This document shows, in pieces, positions 1 to 5,341 of a DNA stretch of 9,662 nucleotides (positions within the stretch are counted from its first letter, which is position 1; each line of letters begins with the position of its first letter). The notes beneath the pieces were generated by a model. It worked only from the letters and a program-made list of their open reading frames with translations, made no database searches and was not told the DNA's origin. The stretch is from OLB19 sp964624165. Its GTDB lineage: Bacteria > Patescibacteriota > Minisyncoccia > Phycocordibacterales > UBA918. The translations under genes and the position numbers were made by a program. Location: positions 1 through 9,662 of the forward strand of contig CAZUWG010000020.1 of the NCBI GenBank assembly GCA_964624165.1, given 5' to 3'.

Positions 1-90
1 GACTATCTACGTTCTGCCTCAATATTGATTCCGTCAGGGTCTAGCATGTGATTGAACCGCCGGTCAAAATCCTGCTCGTATTTGCTGTGC

Positions 91-152
91 TGGGCTGGCG
101 GACTAGGGCTCGAACCGTGGTTGGTCAAGCCCTGCCTGACCGAATGGCTATT
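91..152 (-). other. Degenerate tRNA-like sequence
   Basis: Read on the minus strand this stretch has a TTCGAGC T-loop preceded by GG and followed by CC, an AGCCA-like 3' end, and a D-arm-like segment (TAGCC, then GGTCA and GGC). These look like parts of a glutamine- or cysteine-type tRNA. It does not fold as a complete cloverleaf: the T-stem has only about three of five pairs, no 5' acceptor strand matches TCCGCCA, and the space for the anticodon arm is too short. I read it as a tRNA relic or chance resemblance rather than a working gene. Confidence 0.3.
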
Positions 153-207
153 CCAAAATTATCTAAATCGACGCGTCTCGAGTGTATTCAAGTTTTAGAT
201 GTTAGAT

Positions 208-1044
208 CTAATAGCTTGAATTAAAAACTCTCAACTCTATTCTGTCTGGACCTAAATAAAAGTCACTCGTGGTGGCTTGGAGCATATCTTCAATATAACC
301 TCCCATTCCTGGCGCCGATTCACCAAAAGTATTAACTTTTGCTGATTTTCTAAAATTCTGTAAATCTTCCTCAGAGCATTTGCTGCTTCCATGTAGCATG
401 CATTCTTCGTAAAATCTGCCGCAAATATCGTTAATTCCAACAAATAAAGTTTGATAGTTTCCAGGATTTCCACCGTAAACTGTCTCATAGTAATATGAGT
501 TACTAGTTGCACCAGATAAGAAATACTGAATATTTGACCTGTCTTGACTGAGAAAATCCTTAAAGGTCGTGCGGTTCAATATTACAGAGTCTGGAAATAT
601 TTTTTCATCACCAGAATATGCAGACATAAATGATGGTCTGGATACTTGAACTGGGTTCCTACAATCTGTCACTGAAAAAAATATAACGGTATCGGCGTCG
701 TTTACTACAGTTTGTAGATAACTTGTCTTATATTTGAAAATTAATTCTTTATAGTCACTTGAAATATTTTTCGTAGTTACTTCATTGCCAAGAATTTGCT
801 TAAAGTAATTTACACTCTGTCCAGCTGACAACTCTTCAATTTTATCTGAAATATTTTTTGTAACTGCTAAATTTTCATAGTAATAAGACCAGCTATCGTA
901 AGAAAACTTTCCTATAGTAATCACTGCACCTAAAACAACAGAAGCAACTAAAAGTGACTTCGTTAGTTTATTTTTATGTACTTCTTGGAAGAAATTGTAA
1001 ATCGCGTTCGTAACAAAAAATCTAATTTCTTTAAGTTTTTTCAT
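208..1044 (-). CDS. AT-rich hypothetical membrane-anchored protein
   Basis: The product is 278 residues and I do not recognise its family with confidence. It has a lysine-rich start, one hydrophobic segment at about residues 30-46 (LLVASVVLGAVITIGKF) and then a long soluble part, so it is probably a single-pass membrane protein with an outside C-terminal domain. Residues ~75-125 have alternating beta-like strands ending in a run such as VIFFSVTD, vaguely like small BamE/SmpA-type or ETEC_3214-type domains; this is only a weak impression. Several cysteines lie in the soluble part (DIC, EEC, SKC) and could form disulfides. Base composition is clearly more AT-rich than the neighbouring housekeeping genes, and the gene lies between tRNA-like remnants, which suggests acquired DNA. 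A TATAAA box ends 6 bases before the ATG and there is no Shine-Dalgarno site. Confidence 0.65.
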   Translation of the reverse strand: MKKLKEIRFFVTNAIYNFFQEVHKNKLTKSLLVASVVLGAVITIGKFSYDSWSYYYENLAVTKNISDKIEELSAGQSVNYFKQILGNEVTTKNISSDYKELIFKYKTSYLQTVVNDADTVIFFSVTDCRNPVQVSRPSFMSAYSGDEKIFPDSVILNRTTFKDFLSQDRSNIQYFLSGATSNSYYYETVYGGNPGNYQTLFVGINDICGRFYEECMLHGSSKCSEEDLQNFRKSAKVNTFGESAPGMGGYIEDMLQATTSDFYLGPDRIELRVFNSSY

Positions 1045-1050
1045 ATTTAG

Positions 1051-1056
1051 TTTATA
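1051..1056 (-). promoter_or_regulatory. Candidate -10 box of the AT-rich gene
   Basis: TATAAA on the minus strand ends 6 bases before the ATG at 1044. A TTAGCA lies 16 bases upstream as a possible -35. The start site implied is at or next to the ATG. Confidence 0.35.
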
Positions 1057-1097
1057 TCGCTTTTAGAGACTTTGCTAAGTCTATGCAAAATTTGATA

Positions 1098-1114
1098 AGC
1101 GTTACATTAACGCT
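1098..1114. repeat. Small perfect hairpin
   Basis: AGCGTTA, loop CAT, TAACGCT: a 7-bp stem in the intergenic stretch upstream of the AT-rich gene. Its function is unknown. Confidence 0.4.
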
Positions 1115-1133
1115 CTTCGTGCTAGACGAGTTG

Positions 1134-1175
1134 ACTACCGGACAGGGATTCGAAACTTACAGTTTCAGTACCCGT
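1134..1175 (-). pseudogene. tRNA-Gln 3'-half relic
   Basis: The 14 bases at 1141-1154 (GACAGGGATTCGAA) are identical to 1290-1303 inside the intact tRNA-Gln, and looser similarity continues through the variable-loop side (CAGTTT...GGT/AGT). The copy lacks a good T-stem partner on its 5' side and has no D-arm or acceptor, so it is not a working tRNA. It may be a decayed duplicate of the tRNA 3' half or an old integration scar. The rest of 1045-1280 has no convincing gene. Confidence 0.4.
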
Positions 1176-1229
1176 TGTCACGATTTTTCATACTTCAAAA
1201 TCGCTGGCAACGGCTTCGAATCGCGCCAC

Positions 1230-1247
1230 GCTTTGCTGCCGCAAAGC
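1230..1247. repeat. GC-type hairpin
   Basis: GCTTTGC, loop TGCC, GCAAAGC: a perfect 7-bp stem between the tRNA relic and tRNA-Gln. On the minus strand it lies 3' of the tRNA but is not followed by a T-tract. Confidence 0.4.
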
Positions 1248-1251
1248 TGCG

Positions 1252-1296
1252 CCCTGTCGGGCACCCACTCGCTTCGCTCTTGGTTGCCCGACAGGG
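1252..1296. repeat. 12-bp inverted repeat overlapping the tRNA-Gln 3' end
   Basis: CCCTGTCGGGCA at 1252-1263 is the exact reverse complement of TGCCCGACAGGG at 1285-1296. The second arm is the T-stem and acceptor 3' strand of tRNA-Gln. In the tRNA precursor the downstream arm could therefore pair with the tRNA's own 3' end and compete with the cloverleaf. The 21-base spacer contains the quasi-palindrome CTCGCTTCGCTC. Confidence 0.7.
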
Positions 1297-1354
1297 ATTC
1301 GAACCCCAGTTTTTGGTGCCAGAAACCAACGTCCTACCACTAGACGATCGGGCA
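1281..1354 (-). tRNA. tRNA-Gln (anticodon CTG)
   Basis: A 74-base gene on the minus strand that folds as a full cloverleaf. The acceptor is TGCCCGA with TCGGGCA, seven pairs including the U1-A72 pair typical of glutamine tRNAs. It has a GTC/GAC D-stem with AGTGGT in the loop, and a perfect anticodon stem TTGGT/ACCAA around the loop TTCTGGC, giving anticodon CTG (CUG). A 4-base variable loop follows, then a T-arm with loop TTCGAAT (two wobble pairs in the stem), discriminator A and an encoded CCA at 1281-1283. It reads the glutamine codon CAG. Both ends are complementary to nearby flanking sequence, which is unusual. Confidence 0.93.
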
Positions 1355-1412
1355 GTATGGAGCGGAAAGAAAGCGTAAGCTTTCTTTCCGCTCCCAGCCC
1401 CTACATACTGCC
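1351..1412. repeat. Nested inverted repeat upstream of tRNA-Gln
   Basis: The inner hairpin is perfect: GGAGCGGAAAGAAAGC (1359-1374), loop GTAA, and its complement to 1394, a 16-bp stem. An outer pair, GGCAGTATG (1351-1359) with CATACTGCC (1404-1412), encloses it, and its left arm overlaps the first bases of the tRNA. The region lies between the histidine-phosphatase stop (1446) and the tRNA. It could end transcription of the upstream gene, although no T-tract follows, or act in tRNA leader processing. Confidence 0.65.
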
Positions 1413-1445
1413 AAACTTTGCGCAGAAAGCAAGTCGGCGTTGCTG

Positions 1446-2090
1446 CTACTCTTTTATAACATGTCTATCATTATCAAAAGATTCCAAACGCCAGTCACAC
1501 CCTTTCATCATTGGATTATAGGTCACCAGCGACCAGCTACTATTGTCGAGTCTTCGCACCCAAAGAAGGAGCCAGAGAGTTTGAAAGAAAGTTGGAATAT
1601 TTTCCATACACAACTGACGCACAAAAACAGTAATAAAAAATGAATGCGACACTACCACCACTCTAGCGTCTGGAGGTAATGAGCTCAGATGGCGTTGAGC
1701 GGCTTGTAAGCGCAGGAAAAAGTGCGCACGACTTTCCCCTCCTTTCGACTGCCAATAGCTATCATCAGTCACAAAAAACCAACGCCATAAAAAGACTATC
1801 GTCTGCACACTTACGTGCGGCACGCCCACCATACTTCTTGGCCGATAAATCTCAGCAAAAAAAGGCAGTGGCGTATGTGGTAGCGAAAGAGCATTCTTGA
1901 TGACTACCGCCGTTTCCACTGCGCGAGGCATGTCACTTGATATGATGTGCGTCGGATTGAGTGCTCGTATTTCCTTTACCAATCGCACCGCTTGCATACG
2001 CCCACGAGCATTTAGAGACGCCTGCGGATCTTGATGTTGGCGACGAGCATTATAGTCTGTCTGCCCATGTCGTACGAGAATGATCTCCAT
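1446..2090 (-). CDS. Histidine phosphatase family protein
   Basis: The 214-residue product belongs to the histidine phosphatase (phosphoglycerate-mutase-like) superfamily, in which a histidine is transiently phosphorylated. The start carries the signature LVRHGQT, with R7, H8 (nucleophile) and G9. SSDMPRAVETA supplies the second arginine (R56), E80 in FAEIYRP is the likely acid, GES is at 118-120, and H149 lies in VVVSHS. All expected catalytic residues are present, so it should be active. The substrate cannot be told from sequence: sugar phosphate, nucleotide or phosphoprotein are all known in the family. It begins 3 bases after the dnaX stop codon, so it is almost certainly co-transcribed with dnaX. 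Only a weak purine-rich stretch inside the dnaX end could serve as a ribosome site. The C-terminal part has aromatic, hydrophobic runs (TFFQTLWLLLWV). Confidence 0.88.
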   Translation of the reverse strand: MEIILVRHGQTDYNARRQHQDPQASLNARGRMQAVRLVKEIRALNPTHIISSDMPRAVETAVVIKNALSLPHTPLPFFAEIYRPRSMVGVPHVSVQTIVFLWRWFFVTDDSYWQSKGGESRAHFFLRLQAAQRHLSSLPPDARVVVVSHSFFITVFVRQLCMENIPTFFQTLWLLLWVRRLDNSSWSLVTYNPMMKGCDWRLESFDNDRHVIKE

Positions 2091-2093
2091 ACT

Positions 2094-3125
2094 CTACTCT
2101 GCTTTCTGCTCCAAGACCACGAGCTCGAGTGCAATGTGCGGTAGCACGCTGCCACGCATAGCCACCACTGCCTCCAGTAAAGCGCGGACCAGGTGCGAAT
2201 TGAGAGTGGCAGCGTGCGTTTTTGAAAGCAGAGACAGATGCGTGCATTCATCGTCTGATAGGTGGCTGCATTCCTTTTGTGCAATCTCCGGAGCATTACG
2301 AAGCAAGAGTGTAAAGCGCACCTGCTCCAAGACCAGCCTGGTAAAAAGTTCGATATCAATATGACTTTCGCGCGCGCTGTGAAGAGCCGCCAAAGCTGCT
2401 GAAGTATCTTTCTTTGCCAAAGCTTCCACAAACTGCCCCAAGAGCGCGCGCTTGGGCGCACCGATGACTGCCGCCACCTCATCTACCTCACCTACTTTAT
2501 CTTTTTCAAGAAGTAACACTTTTTGCAAAATCGACAACGCATCACGAAACGAACCATCAGCTGCCAGGGCGATAAGGTCTGCAGCTTCCGGCAGGAGAGT
2601 CACTGATTCTTTTTTTGCGACTTCAATGAGCATCTTTGCCAACACAGCTCTTGACGGAGCGCGCATGGTAAAGACTTGGCAGCGAGAAATAATGGTATCG
2701 AGCAGCTTGTCGACTTCGGTTGTGGCTAGGATGAAAATAACATGAGCTGGCGGCTCTTCTAGTGTTTTCAAAAGTGCATTAAAGGCCTCTTTGGTAAGCA
2801 TGTGCACTTCATCAATAATATAAACTTTATACTTTGAGTTATAAGGTGCAGTGTAAACCGCTTCCTTAAGAGCGCGAATATCGTCAATCCCGCGATTGCT
2901 TGCGGCGTCAATTTCATATACATCTTCTTCGTTGGTATTTAGAGCGCTCGCAAAAATACGTGCGAGCGTTGTCTTACCTGTCCCACGTCCGCCCGAGAAG
3001 AGAAGAGCGTGCGGGATGGCGTCTTTTTCTATAGCACTTTTGAGTACAGAAACAATATGTTCCTGATCTCGTACTTCATCAAAACTGTGTGGTCGATACT
3101 TTCGATAGAGTGCCGTATGTGTCAT
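2094..3125 (-). CDS. dnaX: DNA polymerase III subunit gamma/tau (short form)
   Basis: ATPase subunit of the clamp loader, which opens the sliding clamp and places it on primed DNA. The start chosen is MTHTALYRKYRP, the usual DnaX N-terminus; an ATG 33 bases further upstream adds an atypical extension and lies inside the promoter-like sequence. From this start the protein is about 343 residues. It has Walker A GGRGTGKT (45-52), Walker B IIDEVH (D105, E106), sensor-1 LATTE (133-137), the arginine-finger SRC motif (147-149) and GSFRDALS, followed by a helical domain III ending near 343. Two things are missing. The four-cysteine zinc module normally between Walker A and the EIDAAS motif is reduced to a short linker (LNTNEEDVYEIDAAS), and the tau C-terminal domains that bind DnaB and the polymerase are absent, so the protein is gamma-like. 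A histidine-phosphatase gene follows after 3 bases. The usual neighbours ybaB and recR are not here. Confidence 0.93.
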   Translation of the reverse strand: MTHTALYRKYRPHSFDEVRDQEHIVSVLKSAIEKDAIPHALLFSGGRGTGKTTLARIFASALNTNEEDVYEIDAASNRGIDDIRALKEAVYTAPYNSKYKVYIIDEVHMLTKEAFNALLKTLEEPPAHVIFILATTEVDKLLDTIISRCQVFTMRAPSRAVLAKMLIEVAKKESVTLLPEAADLIALAADGSFRDALSILQKVLLLEKDKVGEVDEVAAVIGAPKRALLGQFVEALAKKDTSAALAALHSARESHIDIELFTRLVLEQVRFTLLLRNAPEIAQKECSHLSDDECTHLSLLSKTHAATLNSHLVRALLEAVVAMRGSVLPHIALELVVLEQKAE

Positions 3126-3133
3126 ATGAGGTA

Positions 3134-3163
3134 AGTATAGCATAGAGAAATTTTCCATAAGAA
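3134..3163 (-). promoter_or_regulatory. Candidate dnaX promoter, extended -10
   Basis: On the minus strand TGC-TATACT (3142-3134) is an extended -10 box ending 8 bases before the dnaX ATG at 3125. A weak TTCTTA (3163-3158) lies 18 bases further up. No Shine-Dalgarno sequence precedes the ATG. Transcription would begin at about the start codon, which supports the downstream ATG as the true start. Confidence 0.5.
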
Positions 3164-3191
3164 AAGGGCCGCGCGAAGCGCGGCCCTTTTC
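3161..3191 (-). terminator. Strong hairpin terminator after the YtxH/H1-like gene
   Basis: A perfect 14-bp stem (GAAAAGGGCCGCGC and its complement) around a 3-base loop, starting 7 bases after the stop codon at 3199. Its A/T-rich outer ends give a run of T after the stem on either strand, so it could work in both directions. Its central 27 bases are identical to the hairpin at 5312-5338. Confidence 0.8.
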
Positions 3192-3198
3192 TCGCTAC

Positions 3199-3744
3199 CT
3201 ATTTACGCTTCTTGGTAGCTTTCTTTGCTGTCTTCTTTACTGCTTTTTTGGCAGTTTTCTTTGTTGCCTTCTTGGCAGTTTTCTTTACAGCCTTCTTTGC
3301 TGGTTTTCGTACAGCCTTCTTTGCTGTCTTCTTTACTGCTTTTTTGGCAACTTTCTTTTTAGTTGGCATATGCAAATTGTTGTTTTTAATAGCGGTCATG
3401 CCGGCCGCGGCCAGCTCTTGCCAGTTGTCGAGCATTTCTTTTTTGAAATCTTTGATTTCTTTTTTACTCAACTCCTGAGCCTTATCGTACCCCGCTGTAA
3501 CAGTATCGATAAGTTTTTTGAATTCATCCTCGGTCATCTGCTCGGCTTTTTCCATAGCTTCGAGCACTTCGCCCTTAGCTTTGAGTACCCAGCTTTTGAC
3601 CTTGGCACGATTCTTGTTCGCATCTTTACTTCCATAAAGGAAGTATGCACCGGCGGCTGCGACAACCGCCGTCGTCAGCCCAACACCGATGCCAAGCTTT
3701 TGCTCTGTTGATAATGATGGAGTTTTTTTGTTTTTTGAAGCCAT
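3199..3744 (-). CDS. YtxH-like membrane protein with histone-H1-like tail
   Basis: 181 residues in three parts. Residues 17-37 (LGIGVGLTTAVVAAAGAYFL) form one membrane segment near the N-terminus, in the style of YtxH/general-stress proteins. Residues ~45-120 are a charged, helical, probably coiled region. Residues 127-181 are a lysine/alanine tail built from six 8-residue units (AKKAVKKT and variants), closely resembling histone H1/AlgP-type tails that bind DNA. The combination suggests a membrane-tethered protein whose tail holds nucleic acid, but this is inference. A methionine at 126 (MPTKKK) just before the tail could allow a free H1-like peptide to be made, though no ribosome site is seen there. 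The gene starts 13 bases after the small membrane protein gene, probably in one operon, and ends at a strong hairpin. Confidence 0.8.
   Translation of the reverse strand: MASKNKKTPSLSTEQKLGIGVGLTTAVVAAAGAYFLYGSKDANKNRAKVKSWVLKAKGEVLEAMEKAEQMTEDEFKKLIDTVTAGYDKAQELSKKEIKDFKKEMLDNWQELAAAGMTAIKNNNLHMPTKKKVAKKAVKKTAKKAVRKPAKKAVKKTAKKATKKTAKKAVKKTAKKATKKRK
3205..3348 (-). repeat. Six 24-base tandem repeats encoding the K/A tail
   Basis: Residues 133-180 are six consecutive octapeptides (AKKAVKKT, AKKAVRKP, AKKAVKKT, AKKATKKT, AKKAVKKT, AKKATKKR), so the DNA is an imperfect 24-base tandem repeat. Such arrays can change copy number by slippage, so tail length may vary between strains. Confidence 0.75.
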
Positions 3745-3757
3745 AAATGAGGAACTA

Positions 3758-4000
3758 TTATTTTCGTCTTAATAAATTAATTATACTGGCAAATACGCTG
3801 CCTTTGTACATAAAAGATCTAAAGTTGTTGACATCGTGTGCGATCTCTTCACTCTGCGCTTCAATGCGATCAATGATGCGTTGCACTGTGCGCACCATCT
3901 TGAATACAAAGTACAAAATGGTCGCCATCAATATGCTAAGTATCACCATCGCGACTGAAGCAATGAAGAAAAAAATATCCGCTTTCACAATATCTTCCAT
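3758..4000 (-). CDS. Small membrane protein, possibly DUF948/YtxG-like
   Basis: 80 residues. Residues ~9-34 (start DIFFFIASVAMVILSIL) form one long membrane helix. A basic, helical stretch follows (MVRTVQRIIDRIEAQSEEIAHDVNNF), then a short tail ending LLRRK. The size, a single N-terminal helix followed by an amphipathic coil, and its place directly before a YtxH-like gene recall the DUF948/YtxG-YtxH gene pair of Firmicutes. The match is by layout only; I cannot confirm the family. The ATG is preceded by TGC-TACCAT ending 7 bases upstream and by no Shine-Dalgarno site. The two genes likely form one transcript with a shared envelope role. Confidence 0.7.
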   Translation of the reverse strand: MEDIVKADIFFFIASVAMVILSILMATILYFVFKMVRTVQRIIDRIEAQSEEIAHDVNNFRSFMYKGSVFASIINLLRRK

Positions 4001-4007
4001 ATAATCA

Positions 4008-4016
4008 ATGGTAGCA
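4008..4016 (-). promoter_or_regulatory. Candidate extended -10 box of the small membrane protein gene
   Basis: TGC-TACCAT on the minus strand ends 7 bases before the ATG at 4000. No clear -35 is visible. It follows the same spacing seen at other genes in the window. Confidence 0.35.
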
Positions 4017-4058
4017 GGTTTTCATTTTTTTAATGTGATAAAAATTTTAATGCGTGGA

Positions 4059-4094
4059 TAAGTGTGAAAATTTTTTAAAAAATTTTCACACTTA
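4059..4094. repeat. 36-base perfect AT-rich palindrome
   Basis: TAAGTGTGAAAATTTTTT followed immediately by its reverse complement, with no spacer. It lies between the dus terminator region and the next gene downstream on the minus strand. Its right arm (CACACTTA) is also used by the hairpin at 4087-4131, so the two structures cannot form together. Confidence 0.8.
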
Positions 4095-4131
4095 AAAGAG
4101 CACCGACTTTGTCGGCGCTCTTTTAAGTGTG
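4087..4131 (-). terminator. dus terminator hairpin
   Basis: CACACTTAAAAGAGC (4087-4101) pairs with 4117-4131 over 15 bases. One mismatch follows, then CCGAC/GTCGG around a TTT loop. On the minus strand it lies about 30 bases after the dus stop codon and is followed by AAAATTTTTT, which serves as the T-tract. It is a convincing intrinsic terminator, and it overlaps the palindrome at 4059-4094. Confidence 0.75.
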
Positions 4132-4161
4132 CGTACTTCACAATTATTTTTACTCTTTGCA

Positions 4162-5256
4162 CTACCCTTTATTTTTTCTACTTTTTAAAAAAGCTAATGT
4201 GATTTCCTTCACTTCATTTACATCTTGCGCTTCCATCAGCGCTGTGCGAAATTCTGCCGCACCTTCAAAACTATTTACATACGCTTTGTAGTGCTTTTTC
4301 ATAATGGCAAAATTTTTAAACGGCAACAGCTCAGCAAACAATTGTGAATGTTCTACCAGCACCCTCAATCGCTCCTCAAGAGAAACCACCTCTCTCGTCT
4401 CTTCTAGCTCACGCACTTCATAGAGAGTGTCACGATTGACTCCTTTCGTTGGCAACGCTTTTAGGTGTACTGGTAGACGTTTAGTCGGATGAAAAAACCA
4501 AGGATTACCAAAAAGTGCCCGACCTACCATCGCACCATCAACGCCATAGTGAGCAATTTTTTCATAAGCATCTTCTGGCGAGAGCACGTCTCCGTTACCG
4601 ATAAGCTTTGTCTCTGGTGCAATCTCATCTCGCAGATCTTTAATACGCTTCAGGCGCTCCCATCGCGCCGGTACTTTACTCAACTCTTTACGTGTTCGAC
4701 AGTGCACTGTAAGGGCGGCCGGCTTTGTCTTAAGGAGAGCAGGGATCCAAGTGTCGACCTCATCTGCATTGTACCCAAGGCGAGTTTTCACACTCACTGG
4801 AATGCCGTCAGCTTCACCACTTCTTGCTCCCCGCTTGGCGGCTGCAATGATAGCGGCAGCTACGTCTGGCGTCTTGATCATGGCCGCGCCACAACCTTGA
4901 TTTTCAATACTCCTATCTGGACAACCCATATTTATATCCACTCCATCATAGCCAAGCTCACGACACAATCGAGCGGCTGCTTCCATATGGGCTTCAGTAC
5001 TTGAAAACAACTGCGCGACAATCGGTCGCTCAGCTTCACTGTAGAGTAAATCTGCCAGCAGTTTCTTTCTACCTACCTCTGGCGCAAGCGACAAACCATC
5101 AGCCGAGACAAACTCTGTCCACATGACGAAAGGGGCGGCGACTTCGCCGCCGCCCCTACTGTATTTCGCCAACATCCGACGAAAAGGCGCATCGGTCACA
5201 TCTGCCATGGGTGCAACGGCGAGAAAAGGTGTTGGTAAATCTTGCCAAAAATTCAT
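4162..5256 (-). CDS. dus: tRNA-dihydrouridine synthase
   Basis: FMN enzyme that reduces specific uridines of tRNA to dihydrouridine using NADPH. The 364-residue protein carries the family motifs in order: APMADVTDAPFR (15-26, flavin loop), INMGCP with catalytic C112, SVKTRLG (K157), TVHCRTR (H185), IGNGDVL (219-225) and MVGRALFGNPW (243-253), then the helical C-terminal domain. It should be active. Which Dus subgroup it belongs to cannot be fixed by eye. Residues 34-42 (RGGGEVAAP) are an oddity: they are encoded by a GC-rich 27-base palindrome exactly nine codons long, between KYS and FVMWTEFVSADGL, where I expect relatives to have a much shorter linker such as KYGKPDVMW. TACAAT ends 7 bases before the ATG, with TTGCGA 16 bases above it and no Shine-Dalgarno site. 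Confidence 0.93.
   Translation of the reverse strand: MNFWQDLPTPFLAVAPMADVTDAPFRRMLAKYSRGGGEVAAPFVMWTEFVSADGLSLAPEVGRKKLLADLLYSEAERPIVAQLFSSTEAHMEAAARLCRELGYDGVDINMGCPDRSIENQGCGAAMIKTPDVAAAIIAAAKRGARSGEADGIPVSVKTRLGYNADEVDTWIPALLKTKPAALTVHCRTRKELSKVPARWERLKRIKDLRDEIAPETKLIGNGDVLSPEDAYEKIAHYGVDGAMVGRALFGNPWFFHPTKRLPVHLKALPTKGVNRDTLYEVRELEETREVVSLEERLRVLVEHSQLFAELLPFKNFAIMKKHYKAYVNSFEGAAEFRTALMEAQDVNEVKEITLAFLKSRKNKG
5131..5157. repeat. In-frame GC-rich palindrome inside dus
   Basis: AGGGGCGGCG (5131-5140) and CGCCGCCCCT (5148-5157) are exact complements around ACTTCGC. The element is 27 bases, a multiple of three, and is read as nine codons (RGGGEVAAP) in dus. It is far richer in GC than the flanking coding sequence and its CTTCG centre resembles the GCGAAGC core of the intergenic hairpins, so it looks like a palindromic element that entered the gene in frame. 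Confidence 0.7.
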
Positions 5257-5263
5257 ATCGGCT

Positions 5264-5291
5264 ATTGTACGTACTCAACACACATTCGCAA
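5264..5291 (-). promoter_or_regulatory. Candidate dus promoter
   Basis: TTGCGA (5291-5286), a 16-base spacer and TACAAT (5269-5264) on the minus strand; the -10 ends 7 bases before the ATG. This predicts transcription from about the start codon. Confidence 0.5.
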
Positions 5292-5311
5292 GCGTTTGAT
5301 TAAAAAGAAAC

Positions 5312-5338
5312 AAAGGGCCGCGCGAAGCGCGGCCCTTT
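5312..5338 (-). terminator. Hairpin terminator after ftsQ, same as at 3163-3189
   Basis: AAAGGGCCGCGC, loop GAA and the full complement, a 12-bp stem, starting 3 bases after the ftsQ stop codon. The 27 bases are identical to those after the YtxH/H1-like gene. Confidence 0.8.
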
Positions 5339-5341
5339 GCC

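Noticed and set aside
1083..1378. Two plus-strand reading frames across the tRNA-Gln region
   Set aside because: They read through the tRNA in reverse (stretches such as GFEPQFLVP and DRDSNPSF are typical of translated tRNA genes).
2012..2482. 156-codon minus-strand frame overlapping dnaX and the phosphatase gene
   Set aside because: Arg/Trp/Ser-rich, out of frame with two well-supported genes.
3126..3158. Upstream ATG adding 11 residues to DnaX
   Set aside because: The extension is not DnaX-like and covers the candidate -10 box; MTHTALYRKYRP is the normal family start.
4489..5004. 171-codon plus-strand frame opposite dus
   Set aside because: It is antisense to a clearly conserved enzyme and has no recognisable motif or start signal.
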